Source: Arthrobacter sp. QXT-31 (lineage in GTDB: Bacteria; Actinomycetota; Actinomycetes; Actinomycetales; Micrococcaceae). Taken from it: DNA of 64,000 nucleotides. The position numbers were made by a program, and so were the translations under genes. The notes beneath the pieces are model-generated. The model did no database searches. It was not told where the DNA came from and was given only the letters and a program-made list of their open reading frames with translations. The stretch spans positions 3,348,001 through 3,412,000 of the forward strand of contig NZ_CP019304.1 in assembly GCF_001969265.1 (NCBI RefSeq), written 5' to 3'. Shown here piece after piece: positions 1-8,383 of this stretch (position 1 is the first letter of the stretch; each line of letters starts with the position of its first letter).

Positions 1-1
1 G

Positions 2-835
2 CTGGTGCTGGGTGCCGACGGGCAGCTCGGCAAGGCCTTGCGGGCCACCTTTGACGGCGATGACTCCGTCGAGTTCGCGAACCGGGCGGAGTTCGACCTG
101 GCTAGCGTGGACGCATATAGCAGCCGGAACTGGAAGAACTATTCGACGATCATCAACGCGGCCGCCTATACAGCGGTCGACGCGGCTGAAACCCAAGAAG
201 GGCGTGCCGTAGCTTGGGAGATCAACGTCAATGCCGTTGCCCGCCTCGCCCGCATCGCAGTCGAATACGACCTGACGCTGGTCCACGTATCGTCAGACTA
301 CGTATTCGACGGTGACCGTGGCATTCACGACGAAAGCGAGCCCTTCTCGCCGCTCGGTGTATATGGCCAGACGAAGGCCGCAGGCGACGCCATCGTCAGT
401 GTCGTGCCCAAGCACTACGTCGTGCGGACCAGTTGGGTCATCGGTGAAGGAAACAACTTCGTGCGCACCATGGCGTCACTAGCTGAACGGGGGATCAAGC
501 CGTCAGTGGTCAACGACCAGGTGGGGCGGCTTTCCTTCACGCAGGATATCGCAGCCGGCATCAGGCACTTGCTCGAGAGCGGCGCCGCACATGGCACCTA
601 CAACCTCAGCAACAACGGCGACCCGCAGTCGTGGGCGGACATCGCCTCCGACGTCTTCGAACTGGCTGGCTCGTCCAGGAACGATGTGACTGGGGTCAGC
701 ACCGCGCAGTACTTCGAAGGCAAGGCTGCTGCTCCAAGGCCGCTTAATAGCGCTCTGGACCTGGCGAAGATCCACGCTGCAGGATTCTCCCCCCGGGATT
801 CCCGTGATGCCCTGAGTGAGTATCTGCGGCAGTAA
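2..835 (+). CDS. rfbD: dTDP-4-dehydrorhamnose reductase, 5'-truncated by the window edge
   Basis: NAD(P)H-dependent reductase for the last step of dTDP-L-rhamnose synthesis, feeding cell-wall and capsule polysaccharides. The reading frame is open to the window edge and begins inside the Rossmann motif (LVLGADGQLG), so only a few N-terminal residues are missing. Further family motifs are NAAAYTAVDAAE, SSDYVFDG, and YGQTKAAGD with the YxxxK catalytic pair, followed by VRTSWVIG. The length of about 277 residues is normal for RfbD. A strong terminator follows directly, so this is the last gene of its transcript. The family assignment is firm; the true start lies outside the window. Confidence 0.92.
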   Translation: MVLGADGQLGKALRATFDGDDSVEFANRAEFDLASVDAYSSRNWKNYSTIINAAAYTAVDAAETQEGRAVAWEINVNAVARLARIAVEYDLTLVHVSSDYVFDGDRGIHDESEPFSPLGVYGQTKAAGDAIVSVVPKHYVVRTSWVIGEGNNFVRTMASLAERGIKPSVVNDQVGRLSFTQDIAAGIRHLLESGAAHGTYNLSNNGDPQSWADIASDVFELAGSSRNDVTGVSTAQYFEGKAAAPRPLNSALDLAKIHAAGFSPRDSRDALSEYLRQ

Positions 836-860
836 TTCCGCCCACATGATGTTCCGAAAG

Positions 861-896
861 CGCCGCTGACTTCGCACGGAGTCAGCGGCGTTTTTC
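861..896 (+). terminator. Rho-independent terminator after rfbD
   Basis: A perfect 10-bp stem (CGCCGCTGAC / GTCAGCGGCG) with a 10-nt loop is followed by TTTTTCT. It lies 26 bp after the rfbD stop and separates it from the paa promoter. Confidence 0.9.
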
Positions 897-908
897 TGTG
901 TCACTTGC

Positions 909-953
909 TTGACGCTGCACTTTTCTTCCGCATATCCTGAACGAACGGTCGGT
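909..953 (+). promoter_or_regulatory. paa operon promoter with candidate PaaR-type operator
   Basis: A -35 TTGACG at 909-914 and a -10 TATCCT at 933-938 are separated by 18 bp. Directly downstream, over the expected transcription start, lies ACGAACGGTCGGT (941-953), an imperfect palindrome of the form ACnnACnGTnnGT. TetR-family PaaR repressors of actinobacteria bind similar ACCG..CGGT palindromes and respond to phenylacetyl-CoA. The promoter is seen in the sequence; the identity of the repressor is inferred, since no paaR lies in the window. Confidence 0.55.
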
Positions 954-1012
954 AAATAATCTTTCCGGTGCGGACAGAGGTTCCGTACGGACGTGAATGC
1001 ATAGGAGCAACC

Positions 1013-2053
1013 ATGGCAGCGCAGAACCTGCAGTCAGTGCCTGGCCAGCCGGCAGCCCCCGGTGCGGCGGCGCAAAACACAGAAGGCGCTGGCAGGGCAC
1101 AGGACCAGCTGGAGGCCGAGGGCCAGGCGTACTTTGACCGCGTGATCTCCGAGGATTCCCGGATCGAGCCGCGCGACTGGATGCCCGCCGCCTACCGCAA
1201 GACGCTCCTGCGCCAGATCTCGCAGCACGCGCACTCGGAGATCATCGGCATGCAGCCGGAGGCCAACTGGATCACCCGCGCTCCCAGCCTGAAGCGCAAG
1301 GCGATCCTCATGGCCAAGGTCCAGGACGAGGCCGGCCACGGGCTCTACCTCTACTCGGCCGCAGAAACCCTCGGCCAGTCGCGGGACCAGATGATGGACG
1401 ACCTCATCGCCGGCAAGGCCCGCTACTCCTCGATCTTCAACTACCCGGCGCTCACCTGGGCGGACATGGGAGCCATCGGCTGGCTGGTGGACGGCGCCGC
1501 CATCTGCAACCAGGTGCCGCTGTGCCGCGCCTCGTACGGTCCCTACGGCCGGGCCATGGTGCGCATCTGCAAGGAAGAGTCCTTCCACCAGCGCCAGGGC
1601 TTCGAGATCCTGCTGGAGCTCTCGAACGGAACGCCCGCGCAGAAGCAGATGGCGCAGGACGCGGTGAACCGCTGGTACGCCCCGGCCCTGATGATGTTCG
1701 GCCCGCCGGACGACGATTCCCCCAACTCCAAGCAGTCCATGGCCTGGAACATCAAGCGCTTCAGCAACGACGAGCTGCGCTCGCGGTTCGTGGGCATGAT
1801 GGTGGAGCAGGTCAAGGTGCTGGGCCTCACCCTCCCGGATGACCAGGTCCGCTACAACGAGGACACCAAAAAGTGGGAACACGGCCCGCTGGACTGGAAT
1901 GAATTCAAGGAAGTTTTGGCCGGCCGCGGCCCCTGCAATTCGCAGCGGCTTGAGCGCCGCCGGCAGGCGCACGACGACGGCGCCTGGGTCCGCGAGGCAG
2001 CGGCCGCCTACGCAGCAAAACAGTCAAAGACGACGAAGGAATACGCAGCATGA
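1013..2053 (+). CDS. paaA: 1,2-phenylacetyl-CoA epoxidase subunit PaaA (catalytic)
   Basis: Catalytic subunit of the multicomponent monooxygenase that epoxidises phenylacetyl-CoA, the first ring-attacking step of aerobic phenylacetate degradation. It has a ferritin-like di-iron fold with carboxylate/histidine ligand motifs DEAGH ([13 protein letters not shown]) and EESFH ([12 protein letters not shown]). The ATG at 1013 is preceded by AGGAG at normal spacing; an in-frame start at 968 lacks this and would sit in the leader. The product of 346 residues carries a Gln/Ala-rich N-terminal extension of about 35 residues before the conserved [19 protein letters not shown] region. It is the first gene of the operon and overlaps paaB by 4 bp. 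Confidence 0.95.
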   Translation: MAAQNLQSVPGQPAAPGAAAQNTEGAGRAQDQLEAEGQAYFDRVISEDSRIEPRDWMPAAYRKTLLRQISQHAHSEIIGMQPEANWITRAPSLKRKAILMAKVQDEAGHGLYLYSAAETLGQSRDQMMDDLIAGKARYSSIFNYPALTWADMGAIGWLVDGAAICNQVPLCRASYGPYGRAMVRICKEESFHQRQGFEILLELSNGTPAQKQMAQDAVNRWYAPALMMFGPPDDDSPNSKQSMAWNIKRFSNDELRSRFVGMMVEQVKVLGLTLPDDQVRYNEDTKKWEHGPLDWNEFKEVLAGRGPCNSQRLERRRQAHDDGAWVREAAAAYAAKQSKTTKEYAA

Positions 2054-2460
2054 GCCCCCATGGCAACCCGGAATTCCCTGGCGAAAAACCGGTGACTGAG
2101 AACAGCCCCGTGGCCCCGGTGCCTGAGCCCGAGAAGTCCGCAAGCCCGGCGGTAGAGCCTGTCGAGGCCCCGCTGCACCGCAGCGCCTGGCCGCTCTGGG
2201 AGGTCTTCGTGCGGTCCAGCCGCGGGCTGTCCCACGTGCACGCCGGCAGCCTGCACGCGCCGGATGCCGCCATGGCCCTGCGCAATGCCCGCGACCTCTA
2301 CACCCGCCGCAACGAGGGCGTGTCCATCTGGGTGGTCCCGGCCGACGCCATCGCCAGCAGCGACCCGGACGCCAAGGGCGCGTTCTTCGAGTCGCCCCAG
2401 GGCAAGGACTACCGGCATGCCACGTACTACACCAAGAGCGAAGGCGTGAAGCACCTGTGA
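2050..2460 (+). CDS. paaB: 1,2-phenylacetyl-CoA epoxidase subunit PaaB
   Basis: Small subunit of the PaaABCE epoxidase, a structural or bridging component of the complex. The conserved part begins at about residue 45 ([24 protein letters not shown]) and covers the typical PaaB length of about 95 residues ([23 protein letters not shown]). The first 45 residues are a Pro/Glu-rich extension of low complexity. It starts by ATGA overlap with paaA and ends by GTGA overlap with paaC, so translation is probably coupled. Confidence 0.93.
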   Translation: MSPHGNPEFPGEKPVTENSPVAPVPEPEKSASPAVEPVEAPLHRSAWPLWEVFVRSSRGLSHVHAGSLHAPDAAMALRNARDLYTRRNEGVSIWVVPADAIASSDPDAKGAFFESPQGKDYRHATYYTKSEGVKHL

Positions 2461-3371
2461 CCACCCCCGAGACAACGCACACAGAAGGCCACGGCGACAT
2501 CTCCGTCGGCGTCGCCGGGGCAGGCGCCAGCGGCGACGGAAGCGCCAGCGCCACCCGCATCACCCCGGGCAACGCGCTCCGCCCCGAGGACATCGCGCTC
2601 GAGGTCCGCACGGGCCTGGCCCGGCCCACCGAGGACGTGGCCGAGTACGCGCTGCGCCTGGGCGACGACGCCCTGGTCCTGGCCCAGCGCCTGGGCCACT
2701 GGATCTCCCGCGCCCCCGAGCTGGAGGAGGACGTGGCCCTGGGCAACATCGCCCTGGACCAGCTGGGCCACGCCCGGAGCTTCCTCAGCTACGCCGGGGG
2801 AGCCTGGGAAAAATCCGAGGATGACCTCGCCTACTTCCGCCGCGAGCACGAGTTCCGCTCCGCGCACCTGTTCGAGCAGCCCAACGGGGACTTCGCCGTC
2901 ACCATCGCCCGGCAGTTCGTGGTGAGCTACTACCAGTTCGAGCTCTACCGCCGGCTCACCGAATCCACGGACGCAACACTGGCCGCCATCGCCGCCAAGG
3001 CCGTGAAGGAAGTGGACTACCACCGCGACCACAGCACCCAGTGGGTCCTCCGCCTCGCCGGCGGAACGGAAGAATCCAGAACAAGGATGATCCACGGCCT
3101 GAAGCTCATCTGGCCCTACGTCGGCGAGCTCTTCGTGGACGATGAGCTGACGCACAGGCTCGCAGAGTCCGGTGCCGCCGTCGAGCCTTCCAGCCTGAAG
3201 GCGGACTTTGACCGCCTCACCGGCGCGGTCCTCGCGGAGGCCGGGCTGGAGGTGCCGGACGTCCCGGCAGCGCCGGGCGGCGGCCGCCAGGGCAGGCACT
3301 CCGAACACCTGGGCTACATCCTCGCCGAGATGCAGGTGCTGGCCCGCGAGCATCCCGGAGCAAGCTGGTGA
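2457..3371 (+). CDS. paaC: 1,2-phenylacetyl-CoA epoxidase subunit PaaC
   Basis: Non-catalytic structural partner of PaaA with a ferritin-like fold. Family motifs include LGDDALVLAQRLGHW, NIALDQLGHARSFLSYAG, FVVSYYQFELYRRL and VDYHRDHSTQWVLRLAGGT. It uses a GTG start that overlaps the paaB stop. The N-terminal 35 residues are Gly/Ser/Thr-rich and non-conserved, as in paaA and paaB here. The product has 304 residues, slightly longer than the roughly 250-residue E. coli form. It overlaps paaD by 4 bp. Confidence 0.93.
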   Translation: MTTPETTHTEGHGDISVGVAGAGASGDGSASATRITPGNALRPEDIALEVRTGLARPTEDVAEYALRLGDDALVLAQRLGHWISRAPELEEDVALGNIALDQLGHARSFLSYAGGAWEKSEDDLAYFRREHEFRSAHLFEQPNGDFAVTIARQFVVSYYQFELYRRLTESTDATLAAIAAKAVKEVDYHRDHSTQWVLRLAGGTEESRTRMIHGLKLIWPYVGELFVDDELTHRLAESGAAVEPSSLKADFDRLTGAVLAEAGLEVPDVPAAPGGGRQGRHSEHLGYILAEMQVLAREHPGASW

Positions 3372-3928
3372 CTGCCATGGACATCTCGGACTTCCAGACC
3401 AGGACCGGGGAAACCGCCCGGCAGAAGGCGTGGGACATCGCCGCCACCGTCTGCGATCCGGAGATCCCGGTGCTCACCATCGAGGACCTCGGCATCCTTC
3501 GGAATGTGCAGGTGACGCAGGAACAGAACACAGCCGACGGCGGGCCGGTGCCCGCTGTCCAGGTCACCATCACGCCCACATATTCCGGCTGCCCGGCGAT
3601 GGACGCCATCCGGGACGACCTGAAGGCTGCCTTTCGCAAGGAGGGCTATCCCAGCGTGCACGTGGAGCTGGTGCTGAGCCCGGCGTGGACCACGGACTGG
3701 ATGACCGAGTCCGGCAAGGCCAAGCTGAAGGAGTACGGCATCGCACCGCCCACCGGCAAAGCAACCCTCGGCCACAACGGACCGGTCCGCTTGAGCCTGG
3801 CCGTGAAGTGCCCGCAGTGCTCGTCGCTGAACACCAAGGAACTCACCCGCTTCGGTTCCACCTCCTGCAAGGCGCTCTACGTGTGCCAGGACTGCAGGGA
3901 ACCGTTCGACTACTTCAAAGTCCTGTAA
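3368..3928 (+). CDS. paaD: 1,2-phenylacetyl-CoA epoxidase accessory protein PaaD (DUF59/MIP18 family)
   Basis: Probably involved in assembling the Fe-S or di-iron cofactors of the epoxidase; it is required in vivo but is not part of the purified complex. It has an N-terminal DUF59/MIP18 domain (DPEIPVLTIEDLGILRNV, TPTYSGCPAMDAI) and a C-terminal cysteine cluster (CPQCSS..TSCKALYVCQDC) suited to metal binding. A GTG start overlaps the paaC stop; an ATG three codons later is an alternative. It is followed 11 bp later by paaE. Confidence 0.92.
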   Translation: MTAMDISDFQTRTGETARQKAWDIAATVCDPEIPVLTIEDLGILRNVQVTQEQNTADGGPVPAVQVTITPTYSGCPAMDAIRDDLKAAFRKEGYPSVHVELVLSPAWTTDWMTESGKAKLKEYGIAPPTGKATLGHNGPVRLSLAVKCPQCSSLNTKELTRFGSTSCKALYVCQDCREPFDYFKVL

Positions 3929-3939
3929 GGAAAAAGCCC

Positions 3940-5166
3940 ATGCCCGTTGTCCGCCAGACCGCAGCCGAATCGGCAGAGGCCGCCGGCCGCCGTCGTCCGA
4001 CCTTCCATTCCCTGACCGTCGCGGAGGTGCGCCGCCTGACGGAGGACGCCATCGAGGTGACCTTCACGGTGCCGGCCGAGCTGGCCGGGCAGTTCGACTA
4101 CCTGCCGGGCCAGTACGTGGCCCTGCGCACCACGCTCCCGGACGAGACCGGCGAGCCGAAGGAGATCCGCCGCAGCTACTCCATCTGTGCCGAGCCGCGC
4201 AGCTTCGCGGACGGCAGCAGCGAGATCCGGGTGGCCATCAAGAAGGACCTGGGCGGGCTGTTCTCCACGTGGGCCAACGCCGGGCTGAAGGCGGGGGACA
4301 CCCTGGACGTGATGAGCCCCATGGGCGCGTTCGTCTCCAAGCACGGCCGGGACGGCAACACCGTGGAGCAGAATGTCATGAACTCCATGAACCATCCCGA
4401 GGAGCTGCCGGGGGAGCCGGGGAATTTCGTGGCGATCGCCGCGGGCAGCGGCATCACCCCGGTGATCGCGATCGCGCGGACGCTGCTGGCCGCCAACCCG
4501 GACACCCGGTTCGACCTGATCTACGCCAACAAGGCCGCCATGGACGTGATGTTCCTGGAGGAGTTGGCGGACCTGAAGGACAAGTACCCGCAGCGGCTGG
4601 CGCTGCACCATGTGCTGTCCCGGGAGCAGCGGATCGCGCCGCTGCTCAGCGGCCGGATCGACGCCGAGAAGCTGCAGAAGCTGCTGGGCACCGCCATCCA
4701 CGCGGACGACGTGGACGAGTGGTTCCTGTGCGGGCCGTTCGAGCTGGTGCAGCTGTGCCGGGACACCCTGGCCGAGCGCGGCGTGAAGCCCGAGCACGTC
4801 CGGTTCGAGCTGTTCACCTCCGGCAAGCCGGACCGGCCCGAGGGCAACGCCGGGCGTCCCGTCATCGAGGACGAGTCCCAGGAGACCTACAAGATCACGT
4901 TCAAGCTGGACGGCCTGCAGGGCGACGTCGCCAGCCCCACCCACGCCCGCGAGTCCATCCTCAATGCCGCGCTGCGGGTCCGCCCGGACGTGCCGTTCGC
5001 GTGCGCCGGGGGAGTGTGCGGCACCTGCCGCGCCAAGGTGGTCACGGGTTCGGTGACCATGGACGAAAACTACGCGCTGGAGCAGGATGAGCTGGACAAG
5101 GGCTACGTCCTGACCTGCCAGTCCCACCCCACCAGCAAGGAAGTCACGGTCGACTTCGACGTTTAG
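3940..5166 (+). CDS. paaE: 1,2-phenylacetyl-CoA epoxidase reductase PaaE
   Basis: Electron-transfer subunit that passes NADPH electrons through FAD and a [2Fe-2S] cluster to PaaA. It has an FNR-type FAD domain (RRSYSICAEP, about 70-80), an NAD(P) domain (IAAGSGITPVIAIARTLL) and a C-terminal plant-type ferredoxin domain with CAGGVCGTC plus a distal Cys in LTCQSHP. The ATG follows TAAGGAAAAA; longer upstream in-frame sequence lies inside paaD and is not used. The 408-residue product matches full-length PaaE. Confidence 0.94.
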   Translation: MPVVRQTAAESAEAAGRRRPTFHSLTVAEVRRLTEDAIEVTFTVPAELAGQFDYLPGQYVALRTTLPDETGEPKEIRRSYSICAEPRSFADGSSEIRVAIKKDLGGLFSTWANAGLKAGDTLDVMSPMGAFVSKHGRDGNTVEQNVMNSMNHPEELPGEPGNFVAIAAGSGITPVIAIARTLLAANPDTRFDLIYANKAAMDVMFLEELADLKDKYPQRLALHHVLSREQRIAPLLSGRIDAEKLQKLLGTAIHADDVDEWFLCGPFELVQLCRDTLAERGVKPEHVRFELFTSGKPDRPEGNAGRPVIEDESQETYKITFKLDGLQGDVASPTHARESILNAALRVRPDVPFACAGGVCGTCRAKVVTGSVTMDENYALEQDELDKGYVLTCQSHPTSKEVTVDFDV

Positions 5167-5204
5167 CCCCTTCTGAATATTTGGTCTCAACGCTAGGAGC
5201 ACCC

Positions 5205-5984
5205 ATGATTTCCCTCTCCATCGCCGGCGGCGTCGCCGATGTGGTCCTCAATGCCCCGCAGAAGCTGAACTCGCTGGACGAGCAGGCGCTCGCGGAGCTG
5301 TCCCAGGCGTACGACGACGCCGCTGCCGCCGCCTCCCGCGGTGAGGTGCGGGCACTGCTGCTCAGGGGAGAGGGGCGCGCCTTCTGCGCGGGCCGGGACA
5401 TCTCCGGCGTCACGCCGGAAAGTGACGACGCCGAGGCGTACCTGGGTGGGCTGGTGCAGCCGTTGCTGGAGAAGATGAGCGCGTTCCCTGCGCCCACGTT
5501 TGCGGCCGCGCAGGGTGCCTGCCTGGGCGTGGGGCTCGGGCTGCTGCTGGCCACCGACGTGGTGTACGTGGCGGAGAACGCGAAGTTCGGCTCGCCCTTC
5601 GCCAAGCTCGGGGCCACGCTGGACTCGGGCGGGCACTGGTACTTCACCGAGCGGCTGGGCATGCACCGGACGCTGGACCTGATCTACACGGCCGAGCTGA
5701 TCTCCGGTGCTGAGGCTGTGGCGCAGGGGATGTTCAGCCGGGCGTTGCCTGCGGATGAGCTGCTCGATTCAACCCGCGCCATCGTGGCCCGCGTGGCCAC
5801 CGGCGCGACGGGTGCGTTCAAGGCCAGCAAGGAGCTGGTGGCGCACATCCGGGACCAGCGCCTGGGCCTGTGGACGTCGATGAAGGAAGAGAACTCCGAG
5901 CAGGCACGCCTCTGCAAGATGGAGGACTACGCGGAAGGCTTCAAGGCGTTCCAGGAAAAGCGGGAGCCGCAGTTCAAGGGGTGA
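5205..5984 (+). CDS. enoyl-CoA hydratase/isomerase, PaaG-like
   Basis: Crotonase-fold enzyme, probably the ring-epoxide to oxepin-CoA isomerase (PaaG) or a beta-oxidation hydratase of the phenylacetate route. Oxyanion-hole motifs GRAFCAGRDISG and AAQGACLGVGLGLLLATD are present. LDSGGHW keeps the Asp typical of PaaG-type isomerases in place of the glutamate of classic hydratases. The ATG at 5205 has AGGAG six bases upstream; an in-frame start at 5181 lacks one. It lies 38 bp after paaE and is probably cotranscribed. The exact substrate step is inferred from context. Confidence 0.85.
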   Translation: MISLSIAGGVADVVLNAPQKLNSLDEQALAELSQAYDDAAAAASRGEVRALLLRGEGRAFCAGRDISGVTPESDDAEAYLGGLVQPLLEKMSAFPAPTFAAAQGACLGVGLGLLLATDVVYVAENAKFGSPFAKLGATLDSGGHWYFTERLGMHRTLDLIYTAELISGAEAVAQGMFSRALPADELLDSTRAIVARVATGATGAFKASKELVAHIRDQRLGLWTSMKEENSEQARLCKMEDYAEGFKAFQEKREPQFKG

Positions 5985-5997
5985 TGGGACGACCGCT

Positions 5998-6016
5998 GGT
6001 TGAGCTTGTTGAAACC
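5998..6016 (+). repeat. dispersed GGTTGAGC..GAAACC repeat copy
   Basis: A copy of a 19-bp element (GGTTGAGCTTGTTGAAACC) lies in the short gap between two convergent genes. Close variants occur inside the E2 gene at 27382, 27547 and 27814. I recognise the motif as a short repeat scattered through Arthrobacter-type genomes. Confidence 0.6.
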
Positions 6017-6474
6017 TACCGCTGCCGGACCCTGTCGAATCCGCCGTCCCGCCCCCAATCCTCAATGAGTCCCAGCACCCAGATCCCCAGCATCGCCCCG
6101 GCCGTATTCGCCACGATGTCCATTGCGCTCGGAACCCGATCGTGTAGAAAGAGCTTTTGCCCCAGTTCCATGCAGCAGGACGCCAGAAAGGCGCTCAATA
6201 CGATCCGTCCACGGTGAAACGCCGGGAAAGCCAAGGCAGCCAGCATGCCAATCGGCGTGAACATCAGAATGTTGGACGCAAATTCCACGAAGTTGTAGTT
6301 GATCAGTTCGGGAACTCCTGAGTGATGAAGAACAAACAGCGCCGCCTGAAGCCGCCCAGCTACAGGACGGTCAACCGGGGTCGGCCAGAACGCCACGAAC
6401 GCAAGGGCCGCCAGGTACAGGGCCAGCAGGGCGCGGGCAGATCCCACGACGTCGGTTCGGTTCCATTTCCCCAT
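6016..6474 (-). CDS. VanZ-like family membrane protein
   Basis: Small integral membrane protein of 152 residues with four or five hydrophobic segments (ALLALYLAALAFVAFW near 14-30, ASNILMFTPIGMLAALAF, IVLSAFLASCCMELGQKLFL, GAMLGIWVLGLIEDW). The motifs NFVEFASNILMF..P.G and the C-terminal S..D...N..GA are typical of the VanZ-like domain. VanZ itself gives low-level teicoplanin resistance, but most homologues have no known role. It is convergent with the paa operon. The 3' end lies at the edge of a dispersed repeat. Confidence 0.8.
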   Translation of the reverse strand: MGKWNRTDVVGSARALLALYLAALAFVAFWPTPVDRPVAGRLQAALFVLHHSGVPELINYNFVEFASNILMFTPIGMLAALAFPAFHRGRIVLSAFLASCCMELGQKLFLHDRVPSAMDIVANTAGAMLGIWVLGLIEDWGRDGGFDRVRQR

Positions 6475-6562
6475 ACGGAAAACGCTACGGGGAACTACTG
6501 CCTATGCCGAAATCTGGATCCTCAAATTTCTTTTTCCGCAAGTCAATTTGTAAGGTTCGATC

Positions 6563-7453
6563 ATGACAGTGGGGAAATCAGTACGCAAAGCAGTTATTCC
6601 GGCCGCCGGCTTGGGCACGCGTTTCCTGCCTGCCACCAAGGCGATGCCGAAGGAGATGCTGCCGGTCGTGGATGCGCCGGCCATACAGTACGTCGTTGAG
6701 GAGGCCATCAGTGCTGGCCTGGACGACGTGCTCATGATCACCGGCCGAAATAAGCGGGCACTGGAGGATCACTTCGACCGGGCTCCCGCTTTGGAGCGGA
6801 CGCTGGAACTAAAGGGCGACCAGGCGCGTCTCGAGGCAGTTCAGCATGCCTCCGGTCTGGGGCCAATACACTACGTGCGGCAGGGCGAACCGAAGGGCTT
6901 GGGACACGCGGTCCTGTGTGGCCGCCAGCACGTCGGTGACGAGCCCTTCGCCGTGCTGCTGGGGGATGATCTCATCGATGAGCGGGACGAGCTGCTGACG
7001 ACCATGATCGAGGTCCAAGCCGAGACAGGTGGTTCCGTTATTGCGCTGATTGAAGTGGAGCCGTCCCAGATCAGTGCCTACGGCTGTGCCGACATCTCGG
7101 CAGTCGACGGCGAGGGTTACGTCCGTGTCAACAGTCTGGTGGAAAAGCCTTCCGTGGATGAGGCGCCGTCCAACCTGGCTGTCATTGGAAGGTACGTGCT
7201 TCACCCAGCGGTGTTTGACGTTCTTGAGAAGACCGAGCCGGGCCGCGGCGGTGAGATCCAGCTGACAGACGCCCTGCAGACCCTTGCTGCAGCGGAGGGG
7301 GAAGGAGCCGGTGTCTATGGTGTCGTCTTCCGCGGCCGCCGCTACGACACGGGTGACAAACTGAGCTACCTGAAGGCTGTTATCACGCTGGCTTCTGAGC
7401 GTCCGGAGTTCGGCGAGGACCTGAAAGCCTGGATGAAGAACTTCAACGGGTAA
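6563..7453 (+). CDS. galU: UTP--glucose-1-phosphate uridylyltransferase
   Basis: Makes UDP-glucose, the precursor of the sugars used by the polysaccharide locus downstream. The nucleotidyltransferase signature AAGLGTRFLPATKAMPKEMLP is near the N-terminus. Further motifs are VEEAISAGLDDVLMITGR, GLGHAVLCG, FAVLLGDDLID, LVEKP, IGRYVLHPAVFDVL and GGEIQLTDAL. Its 296 residues are normal. The start has AAGG upstream. It is followed by a strong terminator, so it is probably monocistronic. Confidence 0.95.
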   Translation: MTVGKSVRKAVIPAAGLGTRFLPATKAMPKEMLPVVDAPAIQYVVEEAISAGLDDVLMITGRNKRALEDHFDRAPALERTLELKGDQARLEAVQHASGLGPIHYVRQGEPKGLGHAVLCGRQHVGDEPFAVLLGDDLIDERDELLTTMIEVQAETGGSVIALIEVEPSQISAYGCADISAVDGEGYVRVNSLVEKPSVDEAPSNLAVIGRYVLHPAVFDVLEKTEPGRGGEIQLTDALQTLAAAEGEGAGVYGVVFRGRRYDTGDKLSYLKAVITLASERPEFGEDLKAWMKNFNG

Positions 7454-7480
7454 GAAGGCTGACCTACAGCCTAGCAAGGG

Positions 7481-7510
7481 AAGCCCCGACCGTCTGTCGG
7501 GGCTTCTTGC
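7481..7510 (+). terminator. terminator after galU
   Basis: A 10-bp stem AAGCCCCGAC / GTCGGGGCTT with a 5-nt loop lies 28 bp after galU. The 3' tail (CTTGCGTT) is only moderately T-rich. Confidence 0.75.
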
Positions 7511-7530
7511 GTTGCAGCCTACTGGTGGCG

Positions 7531-7568
7531 ACAAGAAAGGACCCGTTCCGATGATCCGGAACGGGTCC
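7531..7568 (-). terminator. terminator of the LAXTG protein gene
   Basis: A perfect 12-bp stem (GGACCCGTTCCG and its complement) with a 6-nt loop. On the minus strand it is followed by TTTCTTGT. It lies 29 bp beyond the stop of the minus-strand surface protein gene. Confidence 0.85.
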
Positions 7569-7596
7569 CTTACTTTGAAGCGTGGAAATCTGCTGT

Positions 7597-8223
7597 TTAG
7601 GCAGAAGCCTCAGCGTTAGCGCGGCGGCGAACGACGATCACTGAAGCGGCGCCCGCGGCGAGTGCACCGCCACCGACCAGCGACCAGAGAACCAAGCTCG
7701 AGTCAGCACCTGTGTTGGCAAGACCGACGCCGTTATCACCCGTGTTGGAAAGGCCTGTGCCCGTGTCAGTGCCCGTGCCGACGCCGGTTGCCGTGCCTGC
7801 AACGGTGACGGTGACCGGAGTGCTCGTGACGCCCGATTCAACGCCGGTTGCCGTGACGGTGTAAACGCCCGGTTCGCTAATGGTCAGCGGCAGGGCGACT
7901 GCGCCGGCAGCGTCAGCCGTTGCATTGAATTCCTGTGCGGCAGTGAAAATGCCGATTTTGCTGGGAACTGCACGGCTTGCGCCGCCTCCTGCAATGCTGG
8001 CACCGGTGGCGGCCGGAGCAGCGCCAGGCGTCACGCGGATGATCAGCGGTTCGCCGGCACGGAAGCCCCTGGCGGAGAAGGTGAAGGCTTCGCCGGGTCC
8101 AACAACGCCGTCAGAGACTGCTGCGTTGGCTGGCGTTGCCGGGTAGTTGGCGGCCATGGCCGGCGCGACGCCGGTCAATGCGATGGTTCCTGCTAGCGCG
8201 AGCGCAGCAATAGACTTCTTCAT
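7597..8223 (-). CDS. secreted, sortase-anchored surface protein with LAXTG signal
   Basis: Exported protein of 208 residues. An N-terminal signal peptide (MKKSIAALALAGTIALTGVAPAMAA) is followed by a region of beta-rich character (about 40-145) ending in VYTVTATGVESG..TPVTVTVAG, which looks like a small Ig-like module. A Gly/Thr linker comes next, then LANTG at about residue 172, a hydrophobic stretch and RRRAN. LAXTG is the site used by class E sortases of high-GC Gram-positives. A GGGGGG ribosome site precedes the ATG. Its position beside the polysaccharide genes suggests a cell-surface role. Function otherwise unknown. Confidence 0.8.
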   Translation of the reverse strand: MKKSIAALALAGTIALTGVAPAMAANYPATPANAAVSDGVVGPGEAFTFSARGFRAGEPLIIRVTPGAAPAATGASIAGGGASRAVPSKIGIFTAAQEFNATADAAGAVALPLTISEPGVYTVTATGVESGVTSTPVTVTVAGTATGVGTGTDTGTGLSNTGDNGVGLANTGADSSLVLWSLVGGGALAAGAASVIVVRRRANAEASA

Positions 8224-8383
8224 TTGTGTCCCCCCTGAGACCTTTTAACACACGGATGTCACATTCGACGTGGAGATTCCCCATCCCCATGTGACCGTGG
8301 GGCGAATCTCGTGGTTTTACCCACAGAGAGACTAACACCTCTGAGGGCTGGCTCCAAAGTGAATCCAGACACTTTACATACTG

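Noticed and set aside
1034..1972. Long open frame opposite paaA
   Set aside because: High GC gives long antisense frames; sequence is low-complexity and paaA on the other strand is unmistakable.
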